Shown: in pieces, positions 30,101 to 38,593 of the stretch | Layout of the letters: the number at the start of each line of letters is the position of its first letter | Position numbering within the stretch: position 1 is the first letter of the stretch | Source of the DNA: Durusdinium trenchii | Taxonomy: Eukaryota > Sar > Dinophyceae > Suessiales > Symbiodiniaceae | Reading direction: 5' to 3' | NCBI GenBank assembly: GCA_963970005.1 | Contig: CAXAMN010022729.1 | Coordinates: forward strand, 930,524 to 994,523 | DNA: 64,000 bases | The notes under the pieces: generated by a model | Databases searched by the model: none | Seen by the model: the letters and a program-made list of their open reading frames with translations, nothing else | Told to the model about the DNA's origin: nothing | Made by a program: the position numbers and the translations under genes

Positions 30101-32577
30101 CGAGCATCACACCAAAGGACATCCCCATTGATGAGCATCAAAGGTTGATCAGCTCGACATTCAATAGCATTCCGCATAGTAATAGCACACGCTTGTTCCA
30201 GCTGAGTCGAACATTGGATGGGTGTCAAGTTTCGGGGCATGCTGCATATCTTCAACCATTTGAGATCATTTCCACCAGCAAGGAGAATCCACTTTTGAGA
30301 ACTGACTGGTTCATAGGGGCCATGAATTGCCAGAATAACTTGAACACCTAGAAGGGTTCTGCACGCCTCTTGATTGACCTTGACAAAATGCATGCACTGA
30401 TCACCACACTGAAAGGTCGGGATGGAGCCAAGACGATCAACATTGGCATGCTGGACCCAATTGTACGAACCGTCTTGCTGAAGCAACAGGACTCTGGCAG
30501 TCAACCTTGGTTGCTGATCCTGGCATACATATTCGACGACATGGAGGAATCCATTGAGGTGTGCATCCAGCAAACAGTCAAGCTCAACGTCTTCATCGTG
30601 TTCACCCCACTGCTGAGTGGGGGAGACAATGGGATCCTCATTATTTCCAAGTCCAGCACGGTGAACAACAAGATTCCCGAGGACAAAGGAGCCACACTTC
30701 ATGGTGAGGTTTCCAACTGGCAGCTGGGCCCAGGTCAGATCTTTCGGCAGGTCATGTCCATCACTACTGAGCACAAGGAGATGCATATGCGAGGGTGCCA
30801 GTTCCAAGGCCTGAAGAATATCAGAAAGAACACTTGACTCCTCATTCTTGTTGATAGGCAAGAGGGTAAGATCATCACAGAAACGCAGCAAAGTGCATCC
30901 CGCCAACCAAGGCTGCCAAGTAAGAAGACTCGGAATGGCCTTCCCAACAACATCCGCAATGGGTTGAAGAACATACATCCCATCAACAACTCGTACAATC
31001 GCATTATCTGTAGTGAGCCGCTCCTCCCAACATTGCATCACAAGAGCCAGCTTAGGAAGCGCTTCTCCAGAGACTCCTTCCATGGCAAAGAGGACAGCAA
31101 CCAAGGCATGCAACTGCGATATTGCATTTCCCAATTGATGGAATGCTGTACGCAAATTCCCAGGCAACGCTAAGGTCGAGGTAGTCCCAAAGAGAGATGC
31201 ATACGCAAAAGGGTCAATAAAGCGGAACCCATCATTCTCCTGGATCAAGGTAGCAAAGATTCCTTTGGATTGCACATGTTCTGCTTGAAGAAGGTGCTGC
31301 GCAGTGTACGAAGCACACAGGGTGGGTAAGTACTCCCCACTTTGCAGCGTTCTTTGAAGCAACACTTGGAGGTTGGAGGCCCCCTCAAGCACCCGTGCCT
31401 TCTTCGCCGGAGGGAGAAGGTCCTTGCTACCATAGATCTGCAATAGAGCCTCATCCAGTGTAAGGTCATCAACCAACGACTGAGGCAGAGCAAAGCAATG
31501 CTTTTGGTCATTCCACAAAGCTCGTCGGCTAGTGGCACAGAGAAGACGTTCACCTGATTTATGTCCAGTGACATCATGCCTAGACCATACTGCCAGCCAT
31601 CGAGTTCTGTGATTGCCTGTAAGCTGATGCATAGCAACATCTTGAGACCACAAACGCTGATAGCCAGCAAGCTGCATAGCCGCCGAGAGGACACGCCAAT
31701 GAGGATGGGCCTCTAGGCCATCCGAACATTCGAAAAGTGCCAAAATCGGTCGAACTCTGGCCACATGCACGATAGCATCCAAGAAACAGAAGCCTTCATC
31801 TGCAGCAAGGCCAGAGTCCTTGCCGCCTCTACTCCAGCTTGGACATGGCGGGGACAAGGTCATGAGAAGGTTGGACTTGCTAGAGGTGGCTCTCAGCACT
31901 GTGACATCATTGATACCTGCCAGAATTCCAACATACGGCCCAGTGGGGTTGAAGTCCACTCGAATGGGACAAGTCAAGACTTCTTGCCTGTGATTATAGC
32001 TCCATGTCTTCATCACTTCTGGGCACCAGTCAACCGAAACATGAGAGGCAAATGCAAAGCCTAAGTTGGCATTTTGAAGCCACCACATAGCTCGCAACCA
32101 ACCTTCATAGGCACCACAAAATAGGTGAGAAACTTGCCACGCAAGACTGCTATGGTAGGCAGGGATGTTCCAAACAGGCACCGTTTCATCAGCCACTACA
32201 CATGCATCATCATGTCGTTGATGGGGCTTGACCACCAAACCAATCCACATTCCCGGAGAAAGATCCACTTTGCAGTGCTCCGCAGTACACAGAAGATCAA
32301 AGGTAGGCCAACTGTGATCCAAACACTCATCCTTTTGCAGCAACATCGAGGTACGGCGCACCTTAGTCCGAGAAGGCGAACCAAGTTGCACCTCAAGCAC
32401 CTCCCCAAAGAGTACCCATTCGTCATCAGCACGGCCACATTCGCCAGTTTGGGCTATGCCTCGAAGAGCTTCAGCAACAGTGAGTGCAAGCGTCGAAGGC
32501 ATCCCCACAGTTGACCATTGAATGAGCCCTTCCACTGCATGTTGACCAGCGGTTCTCTTCATTTCCTTAGTCTCCAT
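27199..32577 (-). CDS. LINE ORF1: C5-methyltransferase-like domain, central region, C-terminal basic/coiled-coil tail (1792 aa)
   Basis: This is an intact 1792-residue frame. Residues about 150-330 show cytosine-C5-methyltransferase motifs in the right order: VSHLFCGAYEGW (motif I), SVDWCP (motif II-like acidic residue), LSPPCPSWSRGGKDSG at about 241-256 (motif IV, with the catalytic Pro-Cys), LFECSDG at about 281 (motif VI position, E kept) and NHRTRW at about 322 (motif VIII, QxRxR-like). Residues about 1150-1220 contain REGHWVG and, 55 residues on, GMCGWELLHRW, which could be the His and Cys of a papain/Ulp1-like protease (weak). The end has GKGKGKGK and a long coiled coil (DRLEEQVGRLEQKHESLTEK), typical of RNA-binding ORF1 tails. 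Insertion of methyltransferases into dinoflagellate retrotransposons has been published; I infer this is such a case. Confidence 0.7.
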   Translation of the reverse strand: METKEMKRTAGQHAVEGLIQWSTVGMPSTLALTVAEALRGIAQTGECGRADDEWVLFGEVLEVQLGSPSRTKVRRTSMLLQKDECLDHSWPTFDLLCTAEHCKVDLSPGMWIGLVVKPHQRHDDACVVADETVPVWNIPAYHSSLAWQVSHLFCGAYEGWLRAMWWLQNANLGFAFASHVSVDWCPEVMKTWSYNHRQEVLTCPIRVDFNPTGPYVGILAGINDVTVLRATSSKSNLLMTLSPPCPSWSRGGKDSGLAADEGFCFLDAIVHVARVRPILALFECSDGLEAHPHWRVLSAAMQLAGYQRLWSQDVAMHQLTGNHRTRWLAVWSRHDVTGHKSGERLLCATSRRALWNDQKHCFALPQSLVDDLTLDEALLQIYGSKDLLPPAKKARVLEGASNLQVLLQRTLQSGEYLPTLCASYTAQHLLQAEHVQSKGIFATLIQENDGFRFIDPFAYASLFGTTSTLALPGNLRTAFHQLGNAISQLHALVAVLFAMEGVSGEALPKLALVMQCWEERLTTDNAIVRVVDGMYVLQPIADVVGKAIPSLLTWQPWLAGCTLLRFCDDLTLLPINKNEESSVLSDILQALELAPSHMHLLVLSSDGHDLPKDLTWAQLPVGNLTMKCGSFVLGNLVVHRAGLGNNEDPIVSPTQQWGEHDEDVELDCLLDAHLNGFLHVVEYVCQDQQPRLTARVLLLQQDGSYNWVQHANVDRLGSIPTFQCGDQCMHFVKVNQEACRTLLGVQVILAIHGPYEPVSSQKWILLAGGNDLKWLKICSMPRNLTPIQCSTQLEQACAITMRNAIECRADQPLMLINGDVLWCDARPARVAQVSLGGMDHLAENPGCNIHDDHVMARLLQFNLEPGALAIDEMVFHCDTLQLLMPSICWCPPAVWVNNEAQFGFPVEPADLQRCFQHFVVPILVLFDWIFVEVRYFEGQWRVLYHSPEQLTVRQRTAVLELINVMRIRVLQNAFRWIRTTEDSELAPWHTLRTFYARAGAPLLPTTHRTTQRLQRSQHSEHVMQIIDQADFVWRDTQTDDRMLQFARASRNAFLVAIMESPSRANDLALRATGRPPQGYNINEIFFVADDWLDMRANIYRTHPGWATSDEIEFFMSYFLPESFCPPVLHHDLSIIAAGVKPMSDQVQRFVALREGHWVGIEVICNAAEHTCRVVILQAPATAQQYWTTFAEEFIIPLGFRPIIIVDTTRTRPGMCGWELLHRWIVADFAAPPDFHIPAQKRHLLDLILEESTRAWRTAGAPPMLRAFAENLRRAFLLVGGLQVLQPCSAVSLGGMEGQPQPDPAAPAVDPWQFEDPWTSKKKVMKQSKWEDLQLQSDHPFVGKDKSSIPFAQKQQLSTNRGGIAFVSKGNLQHAKEVVPKEPCALLLPIIDPTDPLAKMPNLTGPFEVIVFDSALNQEYKRQVHLVVITPEVHFSLPTPSITMTLAAVCEIVLECDARLTTKETFHSFYDNPLSKFKTMLKEACSDPIWNHAAIYGYRVVQEHSKEKHDMVHQCLLKVQQKHRTPLLAASGNGDLIVRDFIPKGQQVEDLSIIPRFWPIDRVNKADLIKAASSITGYRGIAVAKRGLAPRFSTDALATARDLLLPQDDRICAVNKAMIPKVNMDSLGWPAEILAKDIVSAVYQTTKVPCIPTRSFRRAGVCAWTLSFEKPPEVSKFSVRVNDKTFEILLTPMSYKLPPKGKGKGKSSKGQQTHGQENVAPRSTVSKDIHHERIDRLEEQVGRLEQKHESLTEKVDNQFNQVGDQLRQILQCVQPRHREPGETPPPVKHHRAA

Positions 32578-32704
32578 GGCAATCCTGATGCTTTGTGAGC
32601 ACCAGGTCGGTGGACGTCCAACCCTCGCCTCTCAGAGAAGCAAGCAGCTGGACCCCGGCCCTTGCGCGGGGGCGTAAGCCAAAAGGATTTGGGCCTAGAT
32701 GGCT
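32578..32704 (-). other. LINE 5' untranslated region with a spliced-leader-like start
   Basis: The element's 5' end on the minus strand reads AGCCATCTAGGCCCAAA right after the target duplication. This matches 13 of 17 bases of the conserved part of the dinoflagellate spliced leader, with CCG ending the flank just before. A second block, CCTTTTGGCTTACG, follows. A GC-rich hairpin (GCCCCCGCGCAAGGGCCGGGG region) follows, then the ORF1 start. Confidence 0.4.
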
Positions 32705-32757
32705 CGGGGGGAGCTTCCTTGAAGAAGTGCTCGCACTATTCATTTGGTTCCTAGATT
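32705..32757 (+). repeat. SINE-like repeat, copy A, right part
   Basis: It contains the second copy of the LINE target duplication (32705-32718), then TTGAAGAAGTGCTCGCACTA and TTGGTTCCTAGAT. The same blocks are in copies B and C, which lack the LINE. Confidence 0.75.
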
Positions 32758-33138
32758 TTTAGGGAGACTTAAGTATCTTAAGTTCGCGCTTGCAATCGAC
32801 CCAGTCCCCTCAAAAGCATGTTGAGAGCCCATCCAGTGATGCAGCTGTTCATGGCCGAATTCTACTAGGCCCGCCTTAACGACAGCACCCATATGTATCC
32901 TGTGGATTGCTACTACTGACACGTAGAAACTAGAACGCTTTTATCACAACCCCTGCTCAATACACAACCTTTGCTTGCAAACTTTGTGTAGTCCGTTCGC
33001 AGCGCTGGCTTTGAAGAGGTTGCGCAGGCACCACGGCAGGCTGGAGATTTTTGGGAGACAACTGAGACATGCTCAGTGAAACATGCCTGCGGACCTAGTG
33101 AACATTTTTCAGCCTCACCATGCTTGAAGGACCTTGCC

Positions 33139-36100
33139 ATGTTTGGTGCCACTCAGCCTTTTGGCGGAGGAGGCTTTGGTGCAACCGGGGGCGGGTTGCC
33201 GGCCGCTCAGACCACCAATGAAAGGAGGTGAGGTGTACTTATATGTGCTATACATATACACGCAGTATATATAGATATATATGTACAAGATTTAATTGTT
33301 TAGCTGCTAGTGAATGATCCCCTTCGCCGCTCAAGGTTTGGAGGTGGATGTGGTGGCGGATGTGGTGGATGTGGAGGCTGCGGAGGATGTGGCGGCTTTG
33401 GCACCCCACAGATCAAGGACCCAAACACCAATCAGGACTGCATTTTGAGGAATGTATTCGGTGCGCTTTGAATGATTGAAATGTCTAAAGAACCTGTCCG
33501 AAAGGAATCCACCCTGAGCATGTAATTATCAAGAGCTATTGTGATTGTAGCCAAGCTGCCAGAGTGTTTGTTCGTGGTGGTGATGTTCAGTCAGGACGCT
33601 CCTGTGCCAGAAGGTCCCAGTGATTCTATCAGCTGCTTGCGGTGGTCGCCATCTGCAAACATTTTCGCATGTGGTTCCTGGGACAAGAGACGCTCAGAAG
33701 CATGAAGGTCGGTCAGACCATAGGAAGACCAGTCCTTGCTACTAGTAGTAATGCCAGGAGCTAAAGCTACTAGTAGAAATGCCCTTCGTTACTAGTAGTG
33801 TCCTCTTGTTACTAGTAGTACGACCAGGAGCTACTAGTAGCGATGCCGCGGTGATGCCCTTTGCTCCTAGTAGCGTCCGTTTGTTTGCCAAGATGTGAGG
33901 TGTTCGCATTTGGGAGGTCACAGCCCAGAATATTGCCCCACGAGCCTTGCAATAATTATCATTAGCCTAGGTGGGCAGCATGCAACATGTGTTTCATGTT
34001 CTTCCGTGGACTCTTGCAAAAGTGCACCCCATGCTTTCTGTGATGAGGTATGGCTTACAACCATGAGGCGCCAGTCCTTTGCTGCGCCTTCTCCAAGGAT
34101 GGGCAGCGGATATTCAGCGGCGGCTGTGACAACAAGGCAAGTTCCAGTTTCTATTGCAATGCGGCAAGTATGTATATACATATGCATATATATAATATGG
34201 TATTGTATTATATATATATATATCATATGTCATATATAGTTTGGTTGTACCCCGCAGCCTCTACCACGAGGTGAAGATGAAAGTCCTCCAGACGCAGCAG
34301 GAACAACAAATAGGCACAGAGCCTTGACGAGCCTTGGCCTTGGTCTGACTTCAGCTTTGGTCTAAGGTCAGCATGACGCACCTGTCAAGGAGGTCTTTGT
34401 GCTGGATGAAATGAATATGGTTGTTTCCGGCAGCTGGGATCGGACGTTGAGCCTCTCGGCAAACAAATGTGTTTTGGAGGTTGGACCAGATCGGCACATT
34501 CTGGCATGTTTGCTCCATCGAGATGACTGAGCGAGGATTCTGGAATTTGCAGCAGCCGACGCCAGTGGCAACTCTCCAACTGCCAGAGCGATGCTTGAAA
34601 AGCACAAGACTAGACATAAGAGCTCCTAAGTGCTAAGGCATGCTAAGGCCATTCGTTGCAGAAAGGGCATGACTTGCGTTGACTGGTTGTGAGGAGTGTA
34701 CACAATGGATGTGAAATTCCCTTTGCTTGTGGTGGGCTGCGCGGAGAGGCATGTGCACTTTGTCGGAAGCATCAGCTTGTAGCTTTGGCATTCGGCCCGC
34801 AGCCCAGAATACGGATCCAATTTGGCCACCAAGGCTGGTGTACAACCTGCAAGCCATCCAGCAGAACCCGAACCCTTACAAGCAAGGCCAAACTGCTCTG
34901 AAAATGCAGACACGTGCGATTAGCTCCTTGGTCAAGGAGCAGATCATGATTCGCCAGCTGGTTCAATCTGGTTCAAGTTTGGGTTATGGTTCACAAGCTG
35001 CCAAGCTCAGCTAGGCACAAGGGTTTCCTCATTCCACCTTTGGACATACAATATATCCTGCACATAAAGAATGGTATGTCGTTACTTAAATATGTGTATG
35101 TAGTATCTATATATATATATATATGTATATAAGACATATTTAGTTACAAGACAACCCACAGCCAAACTATACATGACAATTTGCAAACCGTCACATTGCT
35201 GGCTCCCACATACCAGTTGCAGCTACTCATTTCCGGAAGCCTCCCTGCAAGTCGTCATAGGGGCTCGAGTTGCCAAGCACCCGCGAAAGAACTCTTTCTA
35301 GGTTTTTGCTAAACCCTGGAAGTGAAGTCGATGAGGTTGCTTTCCAGATAAGACTGGCTACGCAGTGGGATCTATAGAGGGCCGCTGCTCCATAGCATAC
35401 ATCGAGGATACCTCGAAGAACTTTGCCTTCAAGTGTCTTGACAGTTGGTGCCATTCACTGAAAGACTTGACCAGCTCAACAAATGGCATGGCTTGTCTTG
35501 CAATGTGGACAAAGGTGCCATCGAACCAATACCGAAATCTACGCGGTGAACGACATAGATTTCCATCCGCAGATGGGGAGACTCTTTTGCAATTAAACAG
35601 TTCAACACGTGTGGCTGCTGCCTTTTAGGTTTGGACAAGGTGGGGCAAGCCTGGTTTGCTTTCTGTTTCAGGACGTTTGCTACCTGCGGCGGTGACGGCA
35701 CCTTCGTGTGCTGGGACAAGGAGAATCGAATCAAAGCTGCATTATAGCTGTAGTAATCAGAAACAACGAACTTTTGACTCTTCATTTCTCCTCATCAGTT
35801 CGTTGATGAGCTAAGGACAGCGCTTGAAAGCCTTTAACTCCTGTCACTATCCCATCACAGCTGGAAAGTTCAATGAAACTCAGCATTGTTTATTCAACCG
35901 GGTTGCACGGATACTCTTGAAGACCAGCTACGCTTTGCCCGAACAAAAGTAACATAGTAATAGTTCGTTGATGCTTTTTTGAGTTCAAAAGCTTGCGACT
36001 CTTCCCAAGGCAGCAGGGGACATGTACGCAGCGTGGTTCGCACTTGCACCAGAAAAGTGAGTGGCAGAATACTTTCAGTTGCTATTTTGTAGGTTGGAGG

Positions 36101-36290
36101 CCATCGCTAGTAGAAGAGTGCAGGAGGGGCAGAATACGTTCATTTGCTTTACATACCTTCGCTGCACACACAGTCTGCCCAACCGCAACTGTTTCGGTGC
36201 TTCGAGGCATATGCTGTGTCCTATGATTGGAGTAGAGGTCACGAGCAGAACCATCCCTCTTTACCAAAGGGGGTGCCGGCCTTAGTGAAG
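33139..36290 (+). CDS. RAE1: RAE1-like mRNA export factor, WD40 protein, about 13 exons
   Basis: The start MFGATQPFGGGGFGATGGG at 33139 is followed by a Gly/Cys-rich exon (33334-33460). WD40 exons follow: 33596-33688 (SDSISCLRWSPSANIFACGSWDK), 33900-33941 (VRIWEVTAQNIAP), 34048-34137 (NHEAPVLCCAFSKDGQRIFSGGCD), 34372-34450 (HDAPVKEVFVLDEMNMVVSG, SWDRTL), 34536-34589 (FWNLQQPTPVATLQLPER), 34694-34760 (YTMDVKFPLLVVGCAERHVH), 34837-34940, 35352-35430 (GYAVGSIEGRCSIAYIEDTS), 35515-35570 (IYAVNDIDFHP), 35668-35735 (TFATCGGDGTFVCWDKENRI) and a last exon near 36207-36290 (AYAVSYDWSRGHE). These are the RAE1/Gle2 repeats in order. In other eukaryotes RAE1 binds the nucleoporin Nup98 at the nuclear pore and helps mRNA export. 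Several introns start with GA or GC. Some joints, and the exon just before the last, are not resolved. Confidence 0.85.
33689..33899 (+). other. RAE1 intron with GA...AG ends, filled with CTACTAGTAG repeats
   Basis: The only splice that keeps the WD40 frame (GSWDK-S-VRIWEV) removes 33689-33899, which starts GACGCTCAG and ends GTGAG. Most of its interior (33734-33890) is a cluster of seven CTACTAGTAG / CTCCTAGTAGC palindromic motifs with spacers such as ATGCC and GTCC. The same motif family fills an intron of the ATP-grasp gene. Confidence 0.7.
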
Positions 36291-37573
36291 GTTGGTGGAA
36301 ACGGATGGAAAAGGTCTAGCGGCTAGGGTGATCAGAATTTCCAATATAGGCATTGCCAATCTCCAAGGGATCGGGAAAGGATCTTTTGCATCCTGACCAG
36401 CTTGTTGTTCCACACTGAAAGAGCAAACCCAACTCTCCTTGGATCATTGCCAGGTCTTGGTTCACAAAGTGCAGGCTACTGAAGTCCAACCAAAGAGTGG
36501 TGTTGGACAACGTTCCAAGCGGTGAGGCCGGGCGGGAAGTCCAAAAGAACATGAGAAGCACGCGATCTCAAACAACAAAGCAATGGGTCAATACATGAAC
36601 ATGGAGTCACGTAGCATGGACCCCTACAGTCAAGTGATGAAGTTGCCTCGAAGTCCATGGGACCAAGCCCTAAGTCGTGCTCGAAGCTCATTATGTTCGT
36701 GATTTGATGCAACCCAATCAGAGTCTTCAAAGTGATTTGTAGAGGATGGTACGTCAATCTCTTGTCCGCAAGACGCGTGAGGCTAGACCAATTGAGGCAA
36801 TCTTGGCCAGGGGTGCTCTTGTACAGCCACCCTTGGGCAGAGCTCACTGAGCTGTGCCAGGCACGACTTGCTCAATTATCATGTCTCACACCACTCCACA
36901 CGAGCAGGAAAAACAAGAAGGATGGCCAGCTTTTCTTGTTTTGCCGTTTCTTCACCCCTTCAATTTCAATGTCAAACTCTCAACCTTGCTGAATGAAGCA
37001 ACGAGAGCTTGCAAGTGCTTGGGGCTGTTTCGGTGCCTTGCATCTGGTTCATGGTTCACGGTGCGCGCGAGCTGCATTTTAGCTGCTCTTGAAGGAAACG
37101 TGTGATATCAGTATTGGCCGCACGTGAACATTCGCGGTATTGCATTTTGAAAGGCCCAAACATTCAGGAATTAAACAATCAAAATATACAACTTGTTATT
37201 TAGACGTTTCACTTAATACTTAAAACTTACATACTCTACAAATTTAACAAAGGTGTTCCTACAAATCAAGCTCTTGGAATCCTTGCTTGTGATATTGAGC
37301 TGAATCGCTTGAAGCAACCTCATTCAATATGGGAGAAGGCTGGGCCGGACGCCAAACCTAATCACCGATAAGCGCTGGTTTGAGCTTTGCTGCTTTTCGA
37401 AGGCCAAGGTGGAAGTAGTGATGCAACCGTGAAGGCTATCGTCGAGCAGATAGGCTTGATGCTATGTTGCAATGCCTCTATCGATCGATAGACATTGCTA
37501 GCTTTGAGACCAGTGCAGAGTGGTGAGATCAGTTTCTGGCTTTTCTCGGCAACCTTTCTGCATTTAATTTCAC
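36291..37573. other. 1.3 kb without an assignable gene
   Basis: Stops are frequent on both strands and I recognise nothing. The stretch lies between the RAE1 C-terminus and the first PPR gene. It may hold the RAE1 3' UTR and a promoter for the PPR gene, but I see no motif. Confidence 0.5.
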
Positions 37574-38593
37574 TTGGTTACCTTGCTGCAACTTCCGAAG
37601 GCTCAATCCCAGTCCGAGAGAACTTCAGATAGTGCCCGGCACTTGCGGACCAATGGAGGCGCAGCAGATGCGCCCAACATGCATTCGGCGCAGAGGCAGA
37701 TTGAGGACAGAGCGCTTGGCGGCCTTGGCCCTTTTGGCTCCTTCGGTGGCACCAAGCCTTGGCAAACTTGGCTCGGCGCTTTGCAAGTCCTTAGCCTTGC
37801 CACTGAAAGAGGCCTTCGTAAGACCTATTACTATAATTTGGCAATCACTGGGTGTGGGAAGGACGGCCGTTGGCAGCTTGCTTTGGGATTAGTCTTCAGC
37901 CTTCGTGCAACCGGTCTTGCAAGTGACACTGTGACCATTGGAGCCGTGACAAATGCAGCTCAAGGGGCAGGACGGTGGATTGTATGCCTGCAGCTGCTGT
38001 CGACCATGGTGCGTGCAAACTACCAGAGTGACGCATTCACCATGAATACAATGATTGGGGGATTGGGGCGAGGTGGCAGATGGCAAATGTCTCTTCAGAC
38101 GCTGCAAGAGTCAGAATTGCTGGGCATGCCATTAGAAGACATGACATACAATGCTGGCATGAATGCCTGTGAAAAATCAGCGAGGTGGGCCCACAGTCTC
38201 GACCTCTTCGAGGGAATGCATGCCAAAAGACTGCGTGCTGATGTCATCTCTTTGAGTACTTGCATCAGTGCATGCAGCAAGACCATCAGATGGAGTGAGG
38301 CAAAGCACCTTCTTGCTACTACAGCTGCATTGCAGATCCCGCTAAACTTGATTACATACAATGCAGTTATGGCCGCACTGTCTTGGGAAGCTGCTGTGAA
38401 CCTTCTGGTGCTCATGAAAGGAGAGAGAATGGTACCCAACGTTATCACATATGGTGGTGCGCTTAGCTCTCAAGGAAGGCAGTGGCATCAAGCCTTAGTT
38501 CTCCTCAAAACGGTCCAGATTTGCCGACTAAAGGCAAAGGGGGTTGGGCTTCCAAGGTGGATCCAAATTTGTCCGAATGCCGAATGCACGTAA
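37574..38593 (+). CDS. pentatricopeptide repeat (PPR) protein, 339 aa
   Basis: After a Ser/Gly-rich N-terminal part that could include an organelle-targeting region, about seven degenerate 35-residue PPR motifs follow from residue about 85 to 310. Their cores are YNLAITGCGKDGRWQLALGL, IGAVTNAAQGAGRWIVCLQL, MNTMIGGLGRGGRWQMSLQT, YNAGMNACEKSARWAHSLDL, LSTCISACSKTIRWSEAKHL, YNAVMAALSWEAAVNLL and YGGALSSQGRQWHQAL. This 'YNA.ISAC.K..RW..AL' style is characteristic of the large dinoflagellate PPR set. PPR proteins bind RNA and usually act on plastid or mitochondrial transcripts. The start ATG at 37574 is the first in frame but an upstream exon is possible. No intron is needed within the frame. Confidence 0.85.
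   Translation: MVTLLQLPKAQSQSERTSDSARHLRTNGGAADAPNMHSAQRQIEDRALGGLGPFGSFGGTKPWQTWLGALQVLSLATERGLRKTYYYNLAITGCGKDGRWQLALGLVFSLRATGLASDTVTIGAVTNAAQGAGRWIVCLQLLSTMVRANYQSDAFTMNTMIGGLGRGGRWQMSLQTLQESELLGMPLEDMTYNAGMNACEKSARWAHSLDLFEGMHAKRLRADVISLSTCISACSKTIRWSEAKHLLATTAALQIPLNLITYNAVMAALSWEAAVNLLVLMKGERMVPNVITYGGALSSQGRQWHQALVLLKTVQICRLKAKGVGLPRWIQICPNAECT

Larger units (their letters stand above)
21916..32704 (-). mobile_element. complete LINE retrotransposon, 10.8 kb
   Basis: On the minus strand the element runs from 32704 (5' end) to a 10-base A tail (T run at 21916-21925). It is flanked by a 14-bp target duplication, CGGGGGGAGCTTCC, at 21902-21915 and 32705-32718. The target is a SINE-like repeat whose uninterrupted relatives lie at 49.3 and 50.7 kb, which confirms both boundaries. 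Two long intact frames follow one another on the minus strand: ORF1 (32577-27199) and ORF2 (27026-22005), 172 bases apart. With full length, intact frames and a perfect target duplication, it is a young and possibly active copy. Confidence 0.9.

Noticed and set aside
22005-32577. Plus-strand open frames over the LINE
   Set aside because: They are shadows of two long minus-strand frames with clear domains.
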